64,000 bases of DNA from Paraglaciecola sp. (GCA_009993955.1 JAACSL010000017.1:37426-101425), one strand, 5' to 3'. Counted from the stretch's first letter, positions 46,093 through 56,287 are shown. Notes: generated from the sequence alone by a model not told the origin. Translations and numbers: made by a program.

Positions 46093-47208
46093 GTGTTAAG
46101 AACAAAATTTTCAACTGACAACACCAGTTTGCTGCATCGCGTGCATTGTGATGGACTGTTATTGCTCGGACTTTTTGCGTTGATGGCGGTTGGTCTGGTA
46201 ACAGTATACTCGGCGGGTGGTCAAGATCTAGGTCTTATTCAACGCCAACTGACTCGCCTGGGTTTAGCCTTGGCCGTAATGATTGCCGTGGCGCAAGTGC
46301 CTCCTACTGCCTACCGCAAGTTGGCGCCCTATTTTTATATCGTTGGGGTGCTGATGTTGGTGGGAGTACTGGCCATTGGCGTTATCGGCAAAGGCGCACA
46401 ACGCTGGCTTGACCTGGTTTTTTTTCGTTTTCAGCCCTCTGAAATAATGAAACTGGCTGTGCCCATGATGATTGCCTGGTATATCAGTCGCTTCAACTTA
46501 CCCCCCAAGATCCGACATATACTGGCCGGCTTTATTTTAGTTGGCATCCCCACCCTGCTGATTGCTAAACAGCCTGATCTTGGCACTTCCTTATTGATTG
46601 CTAGTTCAGGAATATTTGGTCTGTTTTTGGCTGGCATGAGTTGGCGCTTTATCACCATGGTGGCCATTGCGGCCTCGGCTTTCACACCTATTATGTGGTT
46701 TTTTTTGATGCAGGATTATCAAAAACAACGGGTATTAACTTTTCTCAACCCAGAGAGCGATCCTTTGGGTTCTGGCTATCACATTATTCAATCGCAAATT
46801 GCCATCGGCTCAGGGGGACTCGAAGGCAAAGGATGGATGCAAGGCACACAATCACAGCTTGAATTTTTACCTGAACGGCATACGGATTTCATATTTGCCG
46901 TGTTCAGCGAAGAGTTTGGTTTGTGGGGCGTGCTGGGCTTACTGGCTATTTATGCGTTTATTGTCATCCGCGGCATGATGATTGCGGTGAATGCCCAGGA
47001 GGCTTTCAGCAAAATCCTCGCCGGCAGTATAACTCTCACATTTTTTGTTTATGTGTTTGTCAACATGGGGATGGTCTCGGGTATACTGCCTGTCGTGGGG
47101 GTGCCGTTGCCACTTGTGAGTTATGGCGGTACATCCATGGTGACCTTATTAGCGGGTTTTGGTATTTTAATGTCTATTGGTACGCAAAAACGGCTTTTGT
47201 CGCGGTAA
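46093..47208 (+). CDS. mrdB: Rod-shape SEDS glycosyltransferase RodA (MrdB)
   Basis: Multi-pass inner-membrane SEDS protein that polymerises glycan strands with PBP2. The 371 residues contain about ten hydrophobic helices and the SEDS signatures [55 protein letters not shown], and VSYGGTSMV. The start is GTG 46093 immediately after the mrdA stop. Confidence 0.96.
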   Translation: MLRTKFSTDNTSLLHRVHCDGLLLLGLFALMAVGLVTVYSAGGQDLGLIQRQLTRLGLALAVMIAVAQVPPTAYRKLAPYFYIVGVLMLVGVLAIGVIGKGAQRWLDLVFFRFQPSEIMKLAVPMMIAWYISRFNLPPKIRHILAGFILVGIPTLLIAKQPDLGTSLLIASSGIFGLFLAGMSWRFITMVAIAASAFTPIMWFFLMQDYQKQRVLTFLNPESDPLGSGYHIIQSQIAIGSGGLEGKGWMQGTQSQLEFLPERHTDFIFAVFSEEFGLWGVLGLLAIYAFIVIRGMMIAVNAQEAFSKILAGSITLTFFVYVFVNMGMVSGILPVVGVPLPLVSYGGTSMVTLLAGFGILMSIGTQKRLLSR

Positions 47209-47302
47209 ACTAGTAGACCGCAGTGTGACAATGCCCATATCAAGTTTTTAAAAATAAGAGTTTTGGTGCTGCATGTAGCCACTATCAGCACCCGGAGAAA
47301 CC

Positions 47303-48322
47303 ATGAAAACCGCTATCGTTATCTGGCTATTTGCCGCTGGCATAGCCCCTGCTTTAGGTCAATCATCTTTGCCAAAAGAGCAGCAAACGTTTGTTGACGA
47401 AATGGTCAACAAACATCACTTTACTGAGCAAAGCATCATCAGCCTGCTGCAATCCGCTGACAAAAATGATGATATATTAGAAGCTATCGCCAAGCCTTGG
47501 GAAGCCAAGCCTTGGTATCAATATTACCCTATTTTTTTAACACAAAAGCGTTTAGCAAACGGCTTGGCCTTTTGGCAACAATATGCAGAAGCGCTCGCCC
47601 GCGCTGAACAGCAGACAGGTGTACCAGCGCAAATTATCGTGGCTATTCTTGGTGTTGAGTCGTTTTACGGCGCATATACGGGTAAATATTCAACGCTTGA
47701 CGCCCTCTATACACTTGGATTTTATTACCCTAAACGTAGTCAGTTTTTTCGCAGCGAATTCGCGCAGTTTTTGCTACTTTGCCGTGAGGAAAACTTAGAT
47801 CCAGGTAGTATTTTAGGCTCTTATGCTGGGGCACTGGGCTGGGGACAATTCATTCCATCAAGTTATCGCCACTATGCGGTGGATTTCGATGGTGACGGAC
47901 AACGTAATTTATTTCAAAGCCCCATCGATGCGATTGGCAGTGTGGCCAACTATTTTAAACAACATCGCTGGCAAACCGGTGGATCGGTGGCCAGACAAGC
48001 AGTGGTCAGTGGTACCAAATACCAACAATTTTTGACAAATGACTTAAAAGCTAAATATAGCTGGGCAGAGTTACAGAGTGCTGGGGTCAACATACTGACA
48101 GACAATGCAGGGGCAAACACCTCGGTAGCCGATGATAATCGCTTTGCACTGCTGAGTTTTGCACAAGTTGATCATCAAGAATTCTGGTTAACCGAGCATA
48201 ATTTTTACGTGATCAGTCGTTACAATCATAGCCCCTTGTATGCCATGGCCGTATTTCAATTTAGTCTGCAACTTAAGTCTGCCTGGCAAACCCTGAACAA
48301 TGAAAGTGCTAACAATGAATAA
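47303..48322 (+). CDS. mltB: Membrane-bound lytic murein transglycosylase B
   Basis: Cleaves glycan strands to 1,6-anhydro-muropeptides. The 339-residue exported protein has a signal peptide (AIVIWLFAAGIAPALG) and the SLT2 domain with catalytic glutamate E119 in ILGVESFYGAYTG, followed by GQFIPSSYRHYAVDFDGDGQ. There is no lipobox cysteine at the cleavage site, so unlike E. coli MltB it may be soluble in the periplasm. GGAG precedes the ATG. Its stop overlaps the rlpA start. Confidence 0.93.
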   Translation: MKTAIVIWLFAAGIAPALGQSSLPKEQQTFVDEMVNKHHFTEQSIISLLQSADKNDDILEAIAKPWEAKPWYQYYPIFLTQKRLANGLAFWQQYAEALARAEQQTGVPAQIIVAILGVESFYGAYTGKYSTLDALYTLGFYYPKRSQFFRSEFAQFLLLCREENLDPGSILGSYAGALGWGQFIPSSYRHYAVDFDGDGQRNLFQSPIDAIGSVANYFKQHRWQTGGSVARQAVVSGTKYQQFLTNDLKAKYSWAELQSAGVNILTDNAGANTSVADDNRFALLSFAQVDHQEFWLTEHNFYVISRYNHSPLYAMAVFQFSLQLKSAWQTLNNESANNE

Positions 48323-49175
48323 TGGCCTTCACCTCAGATTAGGCTACCGAAAGGCGCTGTGGCCGCGGTTGGCAATGTTCAGTTTAGTCTTACTTGTAGC
48401 AAGCTGCGCCCCCACCGGCCGCTATCATCAACGCCATGATTCTGCACCTTCATCACCACCACCTTCGATAGAAATGCATGACGCCGTTCCCGGCTTTGAA
48501 CCTTATGCGCCAGCGAACCTTAGACCTTACCAAGTAAGAGGTATCAACTACACACCGATGTCAACGGGCAAAGGTTACAGCGCGACGGGCATTGCCTCAT
48601 GGTATGGTCAAAAGTTTCATGGTCACCTTACCTCTAATGGTGAAATATACGACATGTATGCGATGACAGCGGCGCATAAAACACTGCCTTTACCTTCATT
48701 TGCGCGCATCACCAATTTAGCCAATGGTAATCAAATTGTCGTGCGGGTAAATGATCGTGGCCCCTTCCATCCTGAACGTTTGGTTGATCTTTCTTATGCG
48801 GCAGCCTTGAAATTAGGCATGCTCAGTACCGGCGTTGCCAAAGTAAAACTAGATGTCATCCATGTGGATGAAAAAGGGCAGATGACAGTTGGTAACGGAC
48901 CTGCCATAGCCCCTGCGACAATAGTCAGTAGCGAGCAAGATGTCCGTAATAAAAAATTATTTATCCAAGTAGTTGCCCTACAGGACAAAAATAAGATTGA
49001 ACAACTTGGTACTGGCCTCACGGCATTATATCAAGTGCCCTTTCATTCACCTTACGAAAATGGCATTTACCGTCTGCAACTCGGCCCTTTGAGTGACGAA
49101 AATGTGGCAGGAACCTTACTGAAAGAATTGCAAGCTAAAGGATATCGCAGCGCGTATAAAATTTACTCACCTTAA
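48315..49175 (+). CDS. rlpA: Septal-ring lytic transglycosylase RlpA lipoprotein
   Basis: Outer-membrane lipoprotein with a double-psi beta-barrel that acts on denuded glycan at division sites. From ATG 48315 the signal ends in lipobox VASC. The barrel (ATGIASWYGQKFHGHLTSNGEIYD to VRVNDRGPFHPERLVDLSY) is complete, and the C-terminal ~75 residues form a SPOR domain (KLFIQVVALQDKNKIEQL). The start overlaps mltB by 8 nt; a further-upstream start at 48300 adds five residues. Confidence 0.94.
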   Translation: MNNGLHLRLGYRKALWPRLAMFSLVLLVASCAPTGRYHQRHDSAPSSPPPSIEMHDAVPGFEPYAPANLRPYQVRGINYTPMSTGKGYSATGIASWYGQKFHGHLTSNGEIYDMYAMTAAHKTLPLPSFARITNLANGNQIVVRVNDRGPFHPERLVDLSYAAALKLGMLSTGVAKVKLDVIHVDEKGQMTVGNGPAIAPATIVSSEQDVRNKKLFIQVVALQDKNKIEQLGTGLTALYQVPFHSPYENGIYRLQLGPLSDENVAGTLLKELQAKGYRSAYKIYSP

Positions 49176-49290
49176 AGGGACACAATTAAACTTTTTTGTT
49201 GTAAAGCAGTCATAGCTTGCAACAAAGCGGTCAGTGCAGCACAAAAGCATCGAAAATGTTGATTAAGCAGCAGCAATGCTTGAGTAAAAG

Positions 49291-49299
49291 TGCTATATT
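49291..49299 (+). promoter_or_regulatory. Possible extended -10 promoter of dacA
   Basis: TGCTATATT is an extended -10 element (TGn plus TATATT) 68 nt before dacA. No good -35 hexamer accompanies it. Confidence 0.45.
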
Positions 49300-49367
49300 G
49301 ACCGCCGAAATCGCGGGTAAATAATGCCCGTAGACGCCTAACTCATCTCATAAAAGCGGTTTTATTA

Positions 49368-50540
49368 ATGCGAATATTTTCTTCTTTTGGCGCTGCCCTT
49401 GTGCTTGGTAGCTTGACATTTTTGACACCCTCCTCTGTATCAGCAGCAGTCGTGATCCCCCCTCCTCCTTCTGTGGCAGCAAAGGGCTTCATTCTGATGG
49501 ATTATCAGACAGGTAAAGTGATTGCAGAGCAAAACGCTGACATGCAATTAGCACCAGCCAGTTTGACCAAAATGATGACCAGCTATGTGATTGGCAAAGA
49601 AATAGCAGCGGGTAATATTAAAGATACCGACATGGTGACCATCTCAGAAAACGCTTGGGCGAAAAACTTTCCAGATTCATCCAAAATGTTCATAGAAGTT
49701 GGTAAACAAGTCTCAGTGGCAGACTTAAACCGCGGCATTATTGTGCAAAGTGGCAATGATGCCTGTGTCGCCTTGGCCGAACACATCGCTGGCAGCGAAG
49801 ATGCCTTCGCTAATATGATGAACATGCATGCCGAAAAATTGGGTATGACGTCTACCCACTTTGTTAACAGCCATGGTTTAAATGACGCCGATCATTACAC
49901 AACACCACGTGATATGGGCATACTTGCAGCGGCACTGATTCGTGATGTACCAAAAGAATACGCCATCTACAGTGAAAAAGAATTTACCTACAATGACATC
50001 AAGCAATACAACCGCAACGGATTGTTGTGGGACAAAAGCCTCAATGTAGACGGCATTAAAACCGGCCACACGTCTGACGCGGGCTACAGCTTAATCACCT
50101 CTGCCACACAAGACGATATGCGCCTTATTGCTGTGGTGATGGGCACTGACAGTGAACGTTCACGCAAAGAAGAAAACAAAAAGCTACTCAAATATGGTTT
50201 CCGCTTTTTTGAAACGATTACCCCTTACAAAGCCGGTGCGGTGTTTGCGACTCAACGCATTTTTATGGGTGACAAAGACACCGTAGAACTTGGTATTTTA
50301 CAAGATACCCCCATTACCATTCCGCGTGGATTGAGTAAAAAATTAGAAGCAAATTTTAAACTTGATAAAGAATTGCGCGCACCTTTAGCAAAGGGTGAAG
50401 TAGTAGGGCAATTATTTTTACAAATTGAAGGGGAAGATATCGCTGAATATCCCTTAGTGACCCTGCAAGAAATAAACGAAGGTGGGTTTATTGATCGCAT
50501 GGTTGATTTTGTAAAACTAAAGCTCGGATTCAATAATTAA
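49368..50540 (+). CDS. dacA: D-alanyl-D-alanine carboxypeptidase (PBP5/6 type)
   Basis: Trims the terminal D-Ala of peptidoglycan stem peptides. The 390-residue protein has a signal peptide (cleavage near VSAA), motifs S65-L-T-K68, SGND and KTGHT of the penicillin-binding fold, a C-terminal beta domain and a final amphipathic helix (GFIDRMVDFVKLKLGF) that anchors it to the inner membrane. Followed by ybeD, lipB and lipA as in E. coli. Confidence 0.96.
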   Translation: MRIFSSFGAALVLGSLTFLTPSSVSAAVVIPPPPSVAAKGFILMDYQTGKVIAEQNADMQLAPASLTKMMTSYVIGKEIAAGNIKDTDMVTISENAWAKNFPDSSKMFIEVGKQVSVADLNRGIIVQSGNDACVALAEHIAGSEDAFANMMNMHAEKLGMTSTHFVNSHGLNDADHYTTPRDMGILAAALIRDVPKEYAIYSEKEFTYNDIKQYNRNGLLWDKSLNVDGIKTGHTSDAGYSLITSATQDDMRLIAVVMGTDSERSRKEENKKLLKYGFRFFETITPYKAGAVFATQRIFMGDKDTVELGILQDTPITIPRGLSKKLEANFKLDKELRAPLAKGEVVGQLFLQIEGEDIAEYPLVTLQEINEGGFIDRMVDFVKLKLGFNN

Positions 50541-50573
50541 GTCACGTTAGTCTACGACTAGCCAGAGAAAATC

Positions 50574-50837
50574 ATGGATACAAATTTTGATAAACTGCTG
50601 GATTTCCCCTGCCAACAGACTTTTAAAATCATGGGTGTGGCCCACGAACGTTTACCGGACGATGTTATCGCTTGCCTGCAAGTGCATGCACCGGGTGATT
50701 ACACACCGCGTATTAAACCCAGTCCCAAAGGCAACTATCATTCAGTTTCCCTGAGTGTCACGGTGACCAGCAAAGAACACATGGAAACCCTGTACACTGA
50801 GTTGGCTAAATTAGAACTGGTGCGTGTTGTCCTCTAA
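50574..50837 (+). CDS. ybeD: YbeD/DUF493 family regulatory protein
   Basis: An 87-residue conserved protein with an ACT-like fold ([39 protein letters not shown], then [23 protein letters not shown]). Function is not settled; it is nearly always between dacA and lipB, suggesting a link to lipoate metabolism. It overlaps lipB by 14 nt. Confidence 0.94.
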   Translation: MDTNFDKLLDFPCQQTFKIMGVAHERLPDDVIACLQVHAPGDYTPRIKPSPKGNYHSVSLSVTVTSKEHMETLYTELAKLELVRVVL

Positions 50838-51528
50838 CCCAGAAAATGTGCGCTTACCCGCGGTAGAAGGTGAAATTATTGTGCGCCAACTTGGCCGCCA
50901 AGCCTATCTGCCCATCTGGCAAGCCATGCAAGATTTTACCGATTTGCGCGACGACAATACCAAGGACGAACTGTGGTTGGTCGAACACGACCCCGTTTTC
51001 ACCCAAGGCCAAGCAGGCAAAGAAGAGCACGTATTAGCACCTGGGGATATTCCTGTGGTAAAAGTGGATCGTGGTGGCCAAGTCACTTACCACGGCCCGG
51101 GTCAACAAATGCTGTATGTGTTGCTCAATTTACGTCGCTATCATCTAGGGGTTAGACAACTTGTCAGTGCCTTAGAAGACTGCGTGGTGAATACTCTCGC
51201 TGAGTACAACATTACAGCTTATCCGAAGGCGGATGCTCCCGGCGTTTATGTTGCCGATAAAAAGATTTGCTCCATCGGTTTACGCATCCGCAAAGGTTGC
51301 TCGTTTCACGGACTTGCCTTAAATGTTAATATGGACCTAAGTCCTTTTAAGCGCATCAACCCCTGTGGTTACGCTGGCTTAGAAATGTTAAATTGTGCAG
51401 ACTTACACGGACCGAATACCTTGATCGAAGCAGGTCCGAAAATCGTACAGGCTTTTTGTAAACTATTGCCCACTGCTGCCGAGCAGTCAGCCATTACCCT
51501 AAAATACAAAGAAGGTTTTGATGAGTAA
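50824..51528 (+). CDS. lipB: Octanoyl-ACP:protein N-octanoyltransferase
   Basis: Transfers octanoate from acyl carrier protein to lipoyl domains. The 234 residues contain [23 protein letters not shown] and the catalytic lysine/cysteine region [26 protein letters not shown] followed by NPCGYAG. The start is a GTG (50824) or the next codon TTG; both overlap ybeD. Its stop overlaps lipA. Confidence 0.95.
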   Translation: MLSSNPENVRLPAVEGEIIVRQLGRQAYLPIWQAMQDFTDLRDDNTKDELWLVEHDPVFTQGQAGKEEHVLAPGDIPVVKVDRGGQVTYHGPGQQMLYVLLNLRRYHLGVRQLVSALEDCVVNTLAEYNITAYPKADAPGVYVADKKICSIGLRIRKGCSFHGLALNVNMDLSPFKRINPCGYAGLEMLNCADLHGPNTLIEAGPKIVQAFCKLLPTAAEQSAITLKYKEGFDE

Positions 51529-52483
51529 CATGCGTCCACAAGCCGGAGTAAAACTCAGGGATGACGAAAAAGTAAAACACATTCCTATTACCATTCTGCC
51601 CACTGAAAAAGCAGAAATGTTACGCAAACCTAATTGGATAAAAATTAAGTTACCCAGCAATACCAGTAATATTGACCATATCAAACAGACATTACGCAAA
51701 AACAACCTGCATTCTGTGTGTGAAGAAGCCAGCTGCCCGAATTTAGCGGAATGTTTCACACACGGCACTGCCACGTTTATGATTCTGGGCGATATCTGTA
51801 CACGTCGATGTCCATTTTGTGACGTTGCTCATGGTAAACCCTTACCACCCAGTGCCGAAGAGCCAGAAAAATTGGCGCGCACCATTGCAGAAATGAAACT
51901 CAAATATGTGGTGATCACCTCGGTTGACCGCGATGATTTACGTGACGGTGGCGCCCAACATTTTGTGGATTGCATTAATGCCATCAGAGCCCACAGTCCA
52001 CAGACTAAAATTGAAGTGTTGGTACCTGATTTTCGTGGGCGTATGGATAGAGCCTTAGAGATTTTTAAAAACGGCGTGCCCGATGTGTTTAATCACAATC
52101 TGGAAACCATCCCACGCTTATACCTTGAGTGTCGTCCGGGCGCCAATTATCAGTGGTCCTTAGATTTATTGAAAAAATTTAAAGCGCAACATCCCACGAT
52201 ACCCACTAAATCAGGCTTGATGATGGGTATGGGTGAAGATAAACACGAAATCACAGAAGTATTAAAGGATTTGCGCGCTCACGACGTTGAAATGCTGACC
52301 CTTGGTCAGTATTTACAACCAAGCAAACATCACTATCCGTTAAAACGGTATGTCCACCCTGATGAGTTTAATGAATTAGGTGAAGTGGCCAAGCAGCTTG
52401 GTTTTACTCACGCGGCCTGTGGACCGATGGTGCGCTCTAGCTATCACGCTGACAAACAAGCGGCTGGGGTAGAAGTAAAATAG
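51521..52483 (+). CDS. lipA: Lipoyl synthase
   Basis: Radical SAM enzyme that inserts two sulfurs into octanoyl chains. The N-terminal auxiliary cluster motif [12 protein letters not shown] and the radical SAM motif CTRRCPFC are intact, and the C terminus has the conserved [11 protein letters not shown] serine. I prefer ATG 51521 (GAAGG upstream) over TTG 51518. 320 residues, standard. It ends at a strong terminator. Confidence 0.97.
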   Translation: MSNMRPQAGVKLRDDEKVKHIPITILPTEKAEMLRKPNWIKIKLPSNTSNIDHIKQTLRKNNLHSVCEEASCPNLAECFTHGTATFMILGDICTRRCPFCDVAHGKPLPPSAEEPEKLARTIAEMKLKYVVITSVDRDDLRDGGAQHFVDCINAIRAHSPQTKIEVLVPDFRGRMDRALEIFKNGVPDVFNHNLETIPRLYLECRPGANYQWSLDLLKKFKAQHPTIPTKSGLMMGMGEDKHEITEVLKDLRAHDVEMLTLGQYLQPSKHHYPLKRYVHPDEFNELGEVAKQLGFTHAACGPMVRSSYHADKQAAGVEVK

Positions 52484-52516
52484 CCCTTCACTCGAATCGA
52501 CTAAAAAGTAATCCGT

Positions 52517-52540
52517 AAAACTCGCCTTTTGGCGAGTTTT
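52517..52540 (+). terminator. Rho-independent terminator after lipA
   Basis: Stem AAAACTCGCC/GGCGAGTTTT (52517-52526 with 52531-52540), 4-nt TTTT loop and T residues to 52542. Confidence 0.95.
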
Positions 52541-52576
52541 TTGTTGAACTGCACAAAAATTGCAGTGGAGTTTGCC

Positions 52577-53419
52577 ATGTTAAAGTTACTGAGCCTGTTG
52601 TTATTAACCTTCAGTTTTACCGTGGTTGCCGATGATGACTGGCGCACCCCGGCAACAGAAAACCTAGTGTATATGCAATTAGATACTGGTTTGGTGGTTG
52701 TCGAACTCGCGCCTTTTATGGCACCTAAACATGTGGCGCAATTCAAAGCGCTAATAAAAGAAGGGTTTTATGACGGTTTAGATTTTTATCGAGTCATTGA
52801 CGGATTTGTGGCACAGGCAGGCGACGTGAATGAACAAAAAGCAAGTCAACATAAAGGAGCCTTAGCCGCCGAATTTACGCGCAGTGTAGCCACAGATTCT
52901 GATTTTATGTTAGTGCAGTCACCCGATTTTATGGCGCCACAAAGTGGATTTCTTTATGGTTTCCCCGCGGGACGTGACCCTGACACAAAACAAGAGTGGT
53001 TATTACACTGCCCCGGCACGCTTGCTATGGCGCGCAATAATGATGCAAATTCAGCCACCACAGACTTTTACATAACCATCGGTCAAGCAACGCGCCACTT
53101 AGATCGTAACATGAGTAGTTTTGGCCGAGTAATCTACGGCATGCCTGCTATCCAAGCCTTGCACCGCGCGGAACTAAACAATAGCAGCGGCGTGATTGAA
53201 GATGTGAGTAAACGAAGCAAAATACTATGGATTAAAGCTGCTGAATATGTTGCCCCAGCACAACGTATTAGTGTTCAAGTTCAACAACAAACTTCGGCAG
53301 CCGTAGCCCAACGCTTAGCCAGTGCCAGAACATTAGATAACGAATTTTTCCATTTCAAAGGCAATGGCAACCTGGATGTATGTTATTACCAGCTAAAATC
53401 ACGTCTGGTTACCGACTGA
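52577..53419 (+). CDS. Exported cyclophilin-type peptidyl-prolyl isomerase
   Basis: A 280-residue periplasmic prolyl isomerase. ATG 52577 follows GTGGAG and opens a clear signal peptide (KLLSLLLLTFSFTVVADD). The cyclophilin domain is visible in VELAPFMAPKHVAQFKALIKEGFYDGLDFYRVIDGFVAQAGD and the FYITIGQATRHLDRNMSSFGRV block, with an insertion of roughly 40 residues between them that is longer than in PpiA. A C-terminal extension of about 70 residues has no recognised domain. Convergent with the LysR gene. Confidence 0.9.
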   Translation: MLKLLSLLLLTFSFTVVADDDWRTPATENLVYMQLDTGLVVVELAPFMAPKHVAQFKALIKEGFYDGLDFYRVIDGFVAQAGDVNEQKASQHKGALAAEFTRSVATDSDFMLVQSPDFMAPQSGFLYGFPAGRDPDTKQEWLLHCPGTLAMARNNDANSATTDFYITIGQATRHLDRNMSSFGRVIYGMPAIQALHRAELNNSSGVIEDVSKRSKILWIKAAEYVAPAQRISVQVQQQTSAAVAQRLASARTLDNEFFHFKGNGNLDVCYYQLKSRLVTD

Positions 53420-53424
53420 TTGAC

Positions 53425-54318
53425 TCAAGCGCCAGACTCATCAGCAAAATGAGCCAGCGCATGATCAATAAAAGCGCGTACTTTAGGGGTTAAATAGCGG
53501 GTACTGGGAAAGAGTGCAAACACTGCTATTGGCTGGATATGCCAATCATTTAGGATCGGCAGCAATTCACCAGATGCAACAAAAGGCCGAGCAATGCGGG
53601 TAGGCAATTTAGCAATGCCTAAGCCTTTTAGGGCAGCATCACGCACGGCAAAACTGTTATTCACACTGAGACGTTGCTGAATTTTTATAATTTTTTGTTG
53701 GCCCGATTGTTCTAACGCCCACTCCCCTCTATTCGCTCCTCCACTAAAATAAATAAAAGCGTGCTGCTCGAGTTCATCTGGCCCTCTTGGTGCGCCATGC
53801 CCAGCAAGATACTCAGGGCTGGCATACAAACCGTAGTGAATGTCGCCCAGTTTGCGAGCCACTAAGTTCGAGTCTTTGAGGTTACCGACCCGGATGGCCA
53901 AGTCAAAACCCTCATGCACCATATCAATGGTCCTGCCTGAATAGTCAGCATCTACACTGACCTGTTTGTATCGATGCAAATAACTAACAATCCACTCCCC
54001 TACGGCGATGAGTCCAAAATCCACACTACAGGTAAGTTTCAGCACACCTTGTGGTTCCCCCAACGCTTTTTGCACCATGCGCTGAGTCTCGTCGATAGCC
54101 CCTAAAATCCCCACCGCTCGCTCAAACAGTTCACGGCCAATTTCAGTTAAGGACAATGAACGGGTGCTGCGTTCCAGCAACCTTACTTGCAATTTTTTTT
54201 CGAGTTGAGTGATCACCCGTGACACGTAAGTCTTTTGTGTATTAAGCAATTCTGCCGCACGGGTAAAACTGCCGCACTGCACCACTTTAACAAAAATCCG
54301 TAGTTCATTGGTTTCCAT
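53425..54318 (-). CDS. LysR-family transcriptional regulator
   Basis: A 297-residue LysR regulator. The N-terminal winged helix (METNELRIFVKVVQCGSFTRAAELLNTQKTYVSRVITQLEKKL) and the LTEIGRELFERA linker precede a substrate-binding domain (CSVDFGLIAVGEW to the C terminus). I chose ATG 54318; an upstream ATG at 54336 is possible. It is divergent from the OsmC/DJ-1/oxidoreductase cluster with 108 bp between, the classical arrangement for control of its neighbours. Its closest type is the CrgA/DsdC-like group with ETN-LRIF starts; effector unknown. Confidence 0.92.
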   Translation of the reverse strand: METNELRIFVKVVQCGSFTRAAELLNTQKTYVSRVITQLEKKLQVRLLERSTRSLSLTEIGRELFERAVGILGAIDETQRMVQKALGEPQGVLKLTCSVDFGLIAVGEWIVSYLHRYKQVSVDADYSGRTIDMVHEGFDLAIRVGNLKDSNLVARKLGDIHYGLYASPEYLAGHGAPRGPDELEQHAFIYFSGGANRGEWALEQSGQQKIIKIQQRLSVNNSFAVRDAALKGLGIAKLPTRIARPFVASGELLPILNDWHIQPIAVFALFPSTRYLTPKVRAFIDHALAHFADESGA

Positions 54319-54426
54319 TGTTATCTCATTTGGCAACAGTTAGTCGCCTTTATCATTATTTATCTCTTCTTTCAGATCAATATACTGGGCTAAGTTTTCC
54401 GCTATCAATGAACAAGAGAGAATTTT

Positions 54427-54860
54427 ATGCAACGATTTGCACAAGCAAAATGGATGGGTGATGGTAAAACCGGCCACGGAACACTCACCAGCCAAAGCCA
54501 GGTATTAAACGCCCAGCCCTATTCGTTTCAAACCCGCTTTGTGTCTGAAGACGGTCTGGCGGGTACTAATCCCGAAGAATTATTAGCTGCTGCCCATGCT
54601 GGTTGTTTTAGCATGGCATTGAGTTTTATGTTGGCCGCCAAAGGCCATGTAGCAGAGCAACTTGATACCACAGTAAACGTCAACATGAGCCAGGTATCAG
54701 GGCATTTTGTGGTGGAAAGCATTGTTTTGACACTAAAGCTAAGGTACCTGACATTAGCGTAGCAGATTTTCAGGCGCTGGCTGAACAAGCCAAGGCAAAT
54801 TGCCCTGTTTCCAAAGCCCTCGCCGCGACCCCTATGCATCTGCACAGTGAACTGCTTTAA
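54427..54860 (+). pseudogene. osmC: OsmC-family peroxiredoxin, frameshifted
   Basis: OsmC proteins reduce organic hydroperoxides with two cysteines. The first 100 residues are intact (FAQAKWMGDGKTGHGTLTSQS, NPEELLAAAHAGCFSMALSFML with the first catalytic Cys), but the frame then reads LKLRYLTLA and stops at 54762. In the -1 frame the sequence continues as KVPDISVADFQALAEQAKANCPVSKALA with the second Cys, ending at 54860. One extra A in the A3 run at 54735-54737 restores a 144-residue protein. So either an inactivating deletion or a base-calling error. First gene after the LysR regulator. Confidence 0.88.
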
Positions 54861-54926
54861 AAGCAAGCTTGCCAGCCTCCCGCTGGTGTTAATCAATGAA
54901 TACCTCGCCCCATACTGGAGTCATAC

Positions 54927-55658
54927 ATGCACGACACCTTACCACCGCAAAAAATTTTACTACTTGCCTCAAGTCCGGCTGTTGCCAGCAATGGCTGGCC
55001 CATAGGCGTGTGGGCAGCAGAGATTAGCCACCCGTATGATGAACTGAGCCACGCCGGCTATCAAGTTGATATCGTCACGACGCAAGGCGGTGACATACAA
55101 CTGGACGCCTACTCTGATCCGCGCCATGAGAGTGGGTATTCCGCCCACGATATCGTGAGCCTGGGGTTTTTAAGCTCGCCCCAGCATTCGCCATTATTGC
55201 AAGGTACCTTGGCGCTGAATCAAATTAAGAGTGAAGACTATCAGGCCATCATTGTTGTTGGTGGTCAGGCACCGATGTATACCTTTCGAGACAATCGAGC
55301 CTTACAGGCGCTGATCCTAGACTTTTATTTGGCCAACAAACCGACAGCCGCCCTTTGCCACGGGGTAGCCGCCTTGGTTGACATTACATTGGCCGACGGC
55401 AGTTATCTGGTAGCAGGTAAACACCTCACCGGGTTTTCCCTGGCAGAAGATCACTTTGTTGAGCAGCTAGTCAATACACGTCTTTTTGATTGGTATATCG
55501 AACCCAGCTTAAACAGTCATGGTGCGCATTATGTGCAAGGTGGGTTGTGGGCAGATTTTGCATTGGCGGATGGCCATTTAATTACCGGACAACAACAAAA
55601 CAGCGGACGCAGTGCCGCTCGCATTATCATTCAACAACTTCGCGGAGCAGCGGTATGA
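54927..55658 (+). CDS. DJ-1/PfpI-family protein (class I glutamine amidotransferase-like)
   Basis: A 243-residue DJ-1/PfpI superfamily protein of the larger Hsp31-like kind. Key features are the Glu-containing N-terminal region (NGWPIGVWAAEISHPYDELSHAGYQVDIVTTQGG), VVGGQAPMYTF and the nucleophile elbow AALCHGVAAL with Cys. Members act as glyoxalase III or chaperones; which applies is unknown. It ends in an ATGA overlap with the oxidoreductase gene and is the second gene of the LysR-divergent cluster. Confidence 0.88.
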   Translation: MHDTLPPQKILLLASSPAVASNGWPIGVWAAEISHPYDELSHAGYQVDIVTTQGGDIQLDAYSDPRHESGYSAHDIVSLGFLSSPQHSPLLQGTLALNQIKSEDYQAIIVVGGQAPMYTFRDNRALQALILDFYLANKPTAALCHGVAALVDITLADGSYLVAGKHLTGFSLAEDHFVEQLVNTRLFDWYIEPSLNSHGAHYVQGGLWADFALADGHLITGQQQNSGRSAARIIIQQLRGAAV

Positions 55659-56287
55659 CCATCAGTATTATTGGCGCGGGCAATGTCGGCATGGCCTTGG
55701 CTACTGCGTTTGCCCAACATGAACAAAAGGTTTTGTTAGGATTGCGTGACCCCGCCCGTCCTCCAGTGATAAGTGCTGCACTGGCCCCGATGATAAAAGT
55801 ACATAACATCAGTGACGCCATTGCCGCCAGCGAGGTAGTGATCCTTGCTACGCCTTATGCAGCCACGGCAAACATCGTGCAGAGCATAAGTGACTGGCAA
55901 AACAAGATTGTCGTGGATGCCACCAACCCTATCGGCTATGACCCCGAGGGTTTCTATCTACTAGTCGGTACCCAAACCTCCGGCGCTGAGGAAATCAGCA
56001 AGTTGGCCAAAGGGGCAAGAGTGGTAAAAGCCTTTAACAGCACAGGCTATGAAAACATGCAAAATTCTCGCTACAGCGGGGGCTTGGCTTTGATGCCGGT
56101 GTGCTCTGACGATGCGGCTGCGAGGGCAAAAGTGATCGGCCTCGCCAGCCTGATTGGTTTTGAAGCACTTGACGTTGGTGAGCTCAGTGCCGCGCGCTAC
56201 CTAGAGCCCTATGCCATGTTATGGATCCACATGGCAATGAAACAAGGTATGGGGCGACAGTTTGCCTTTGCTTTGTTGCAACGTTGA
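55655..56287 (+). CDS. NADP oxidoreductase, F420-dependent-type Rossmann protein
   Basis: A 210-residue protein of the coenzyme F420-dependent NADP oxidoreductase superfamily (also annotated as DapB/ProC-like). It begins MTISIIGAGNVGMALATAFAQHEQKVLLGLRDP, a Rossmann loop with an arginine typical of NADPH binding, then VVILATPYAATANIV, VVDATNPIG and VVKAFNSTGYENM. F420 is not expected in this lineage, so the real substrate is probably a small carbonyl. ATG 55655 overlaps the DJ-1 gene stop. Confidence 0.88.
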   Translation: MTISIIGAGNVGMALATAFAQHEQKVLLGLRDPARPPVISAALAPMIKVHNISDAIAASEVVILATPYAATANIVQSISDWQNKIVVDATNPIGYDPEGFYLLVGTQTSGAEEISKLAKGARVVKAFNSTGYENMQNSRYSGGLALMPVCSDDAAARAKVIGLASLIGFEALDVGELSAARYLEPYAMLWIHMAMKQGMGRQFAFALLQR

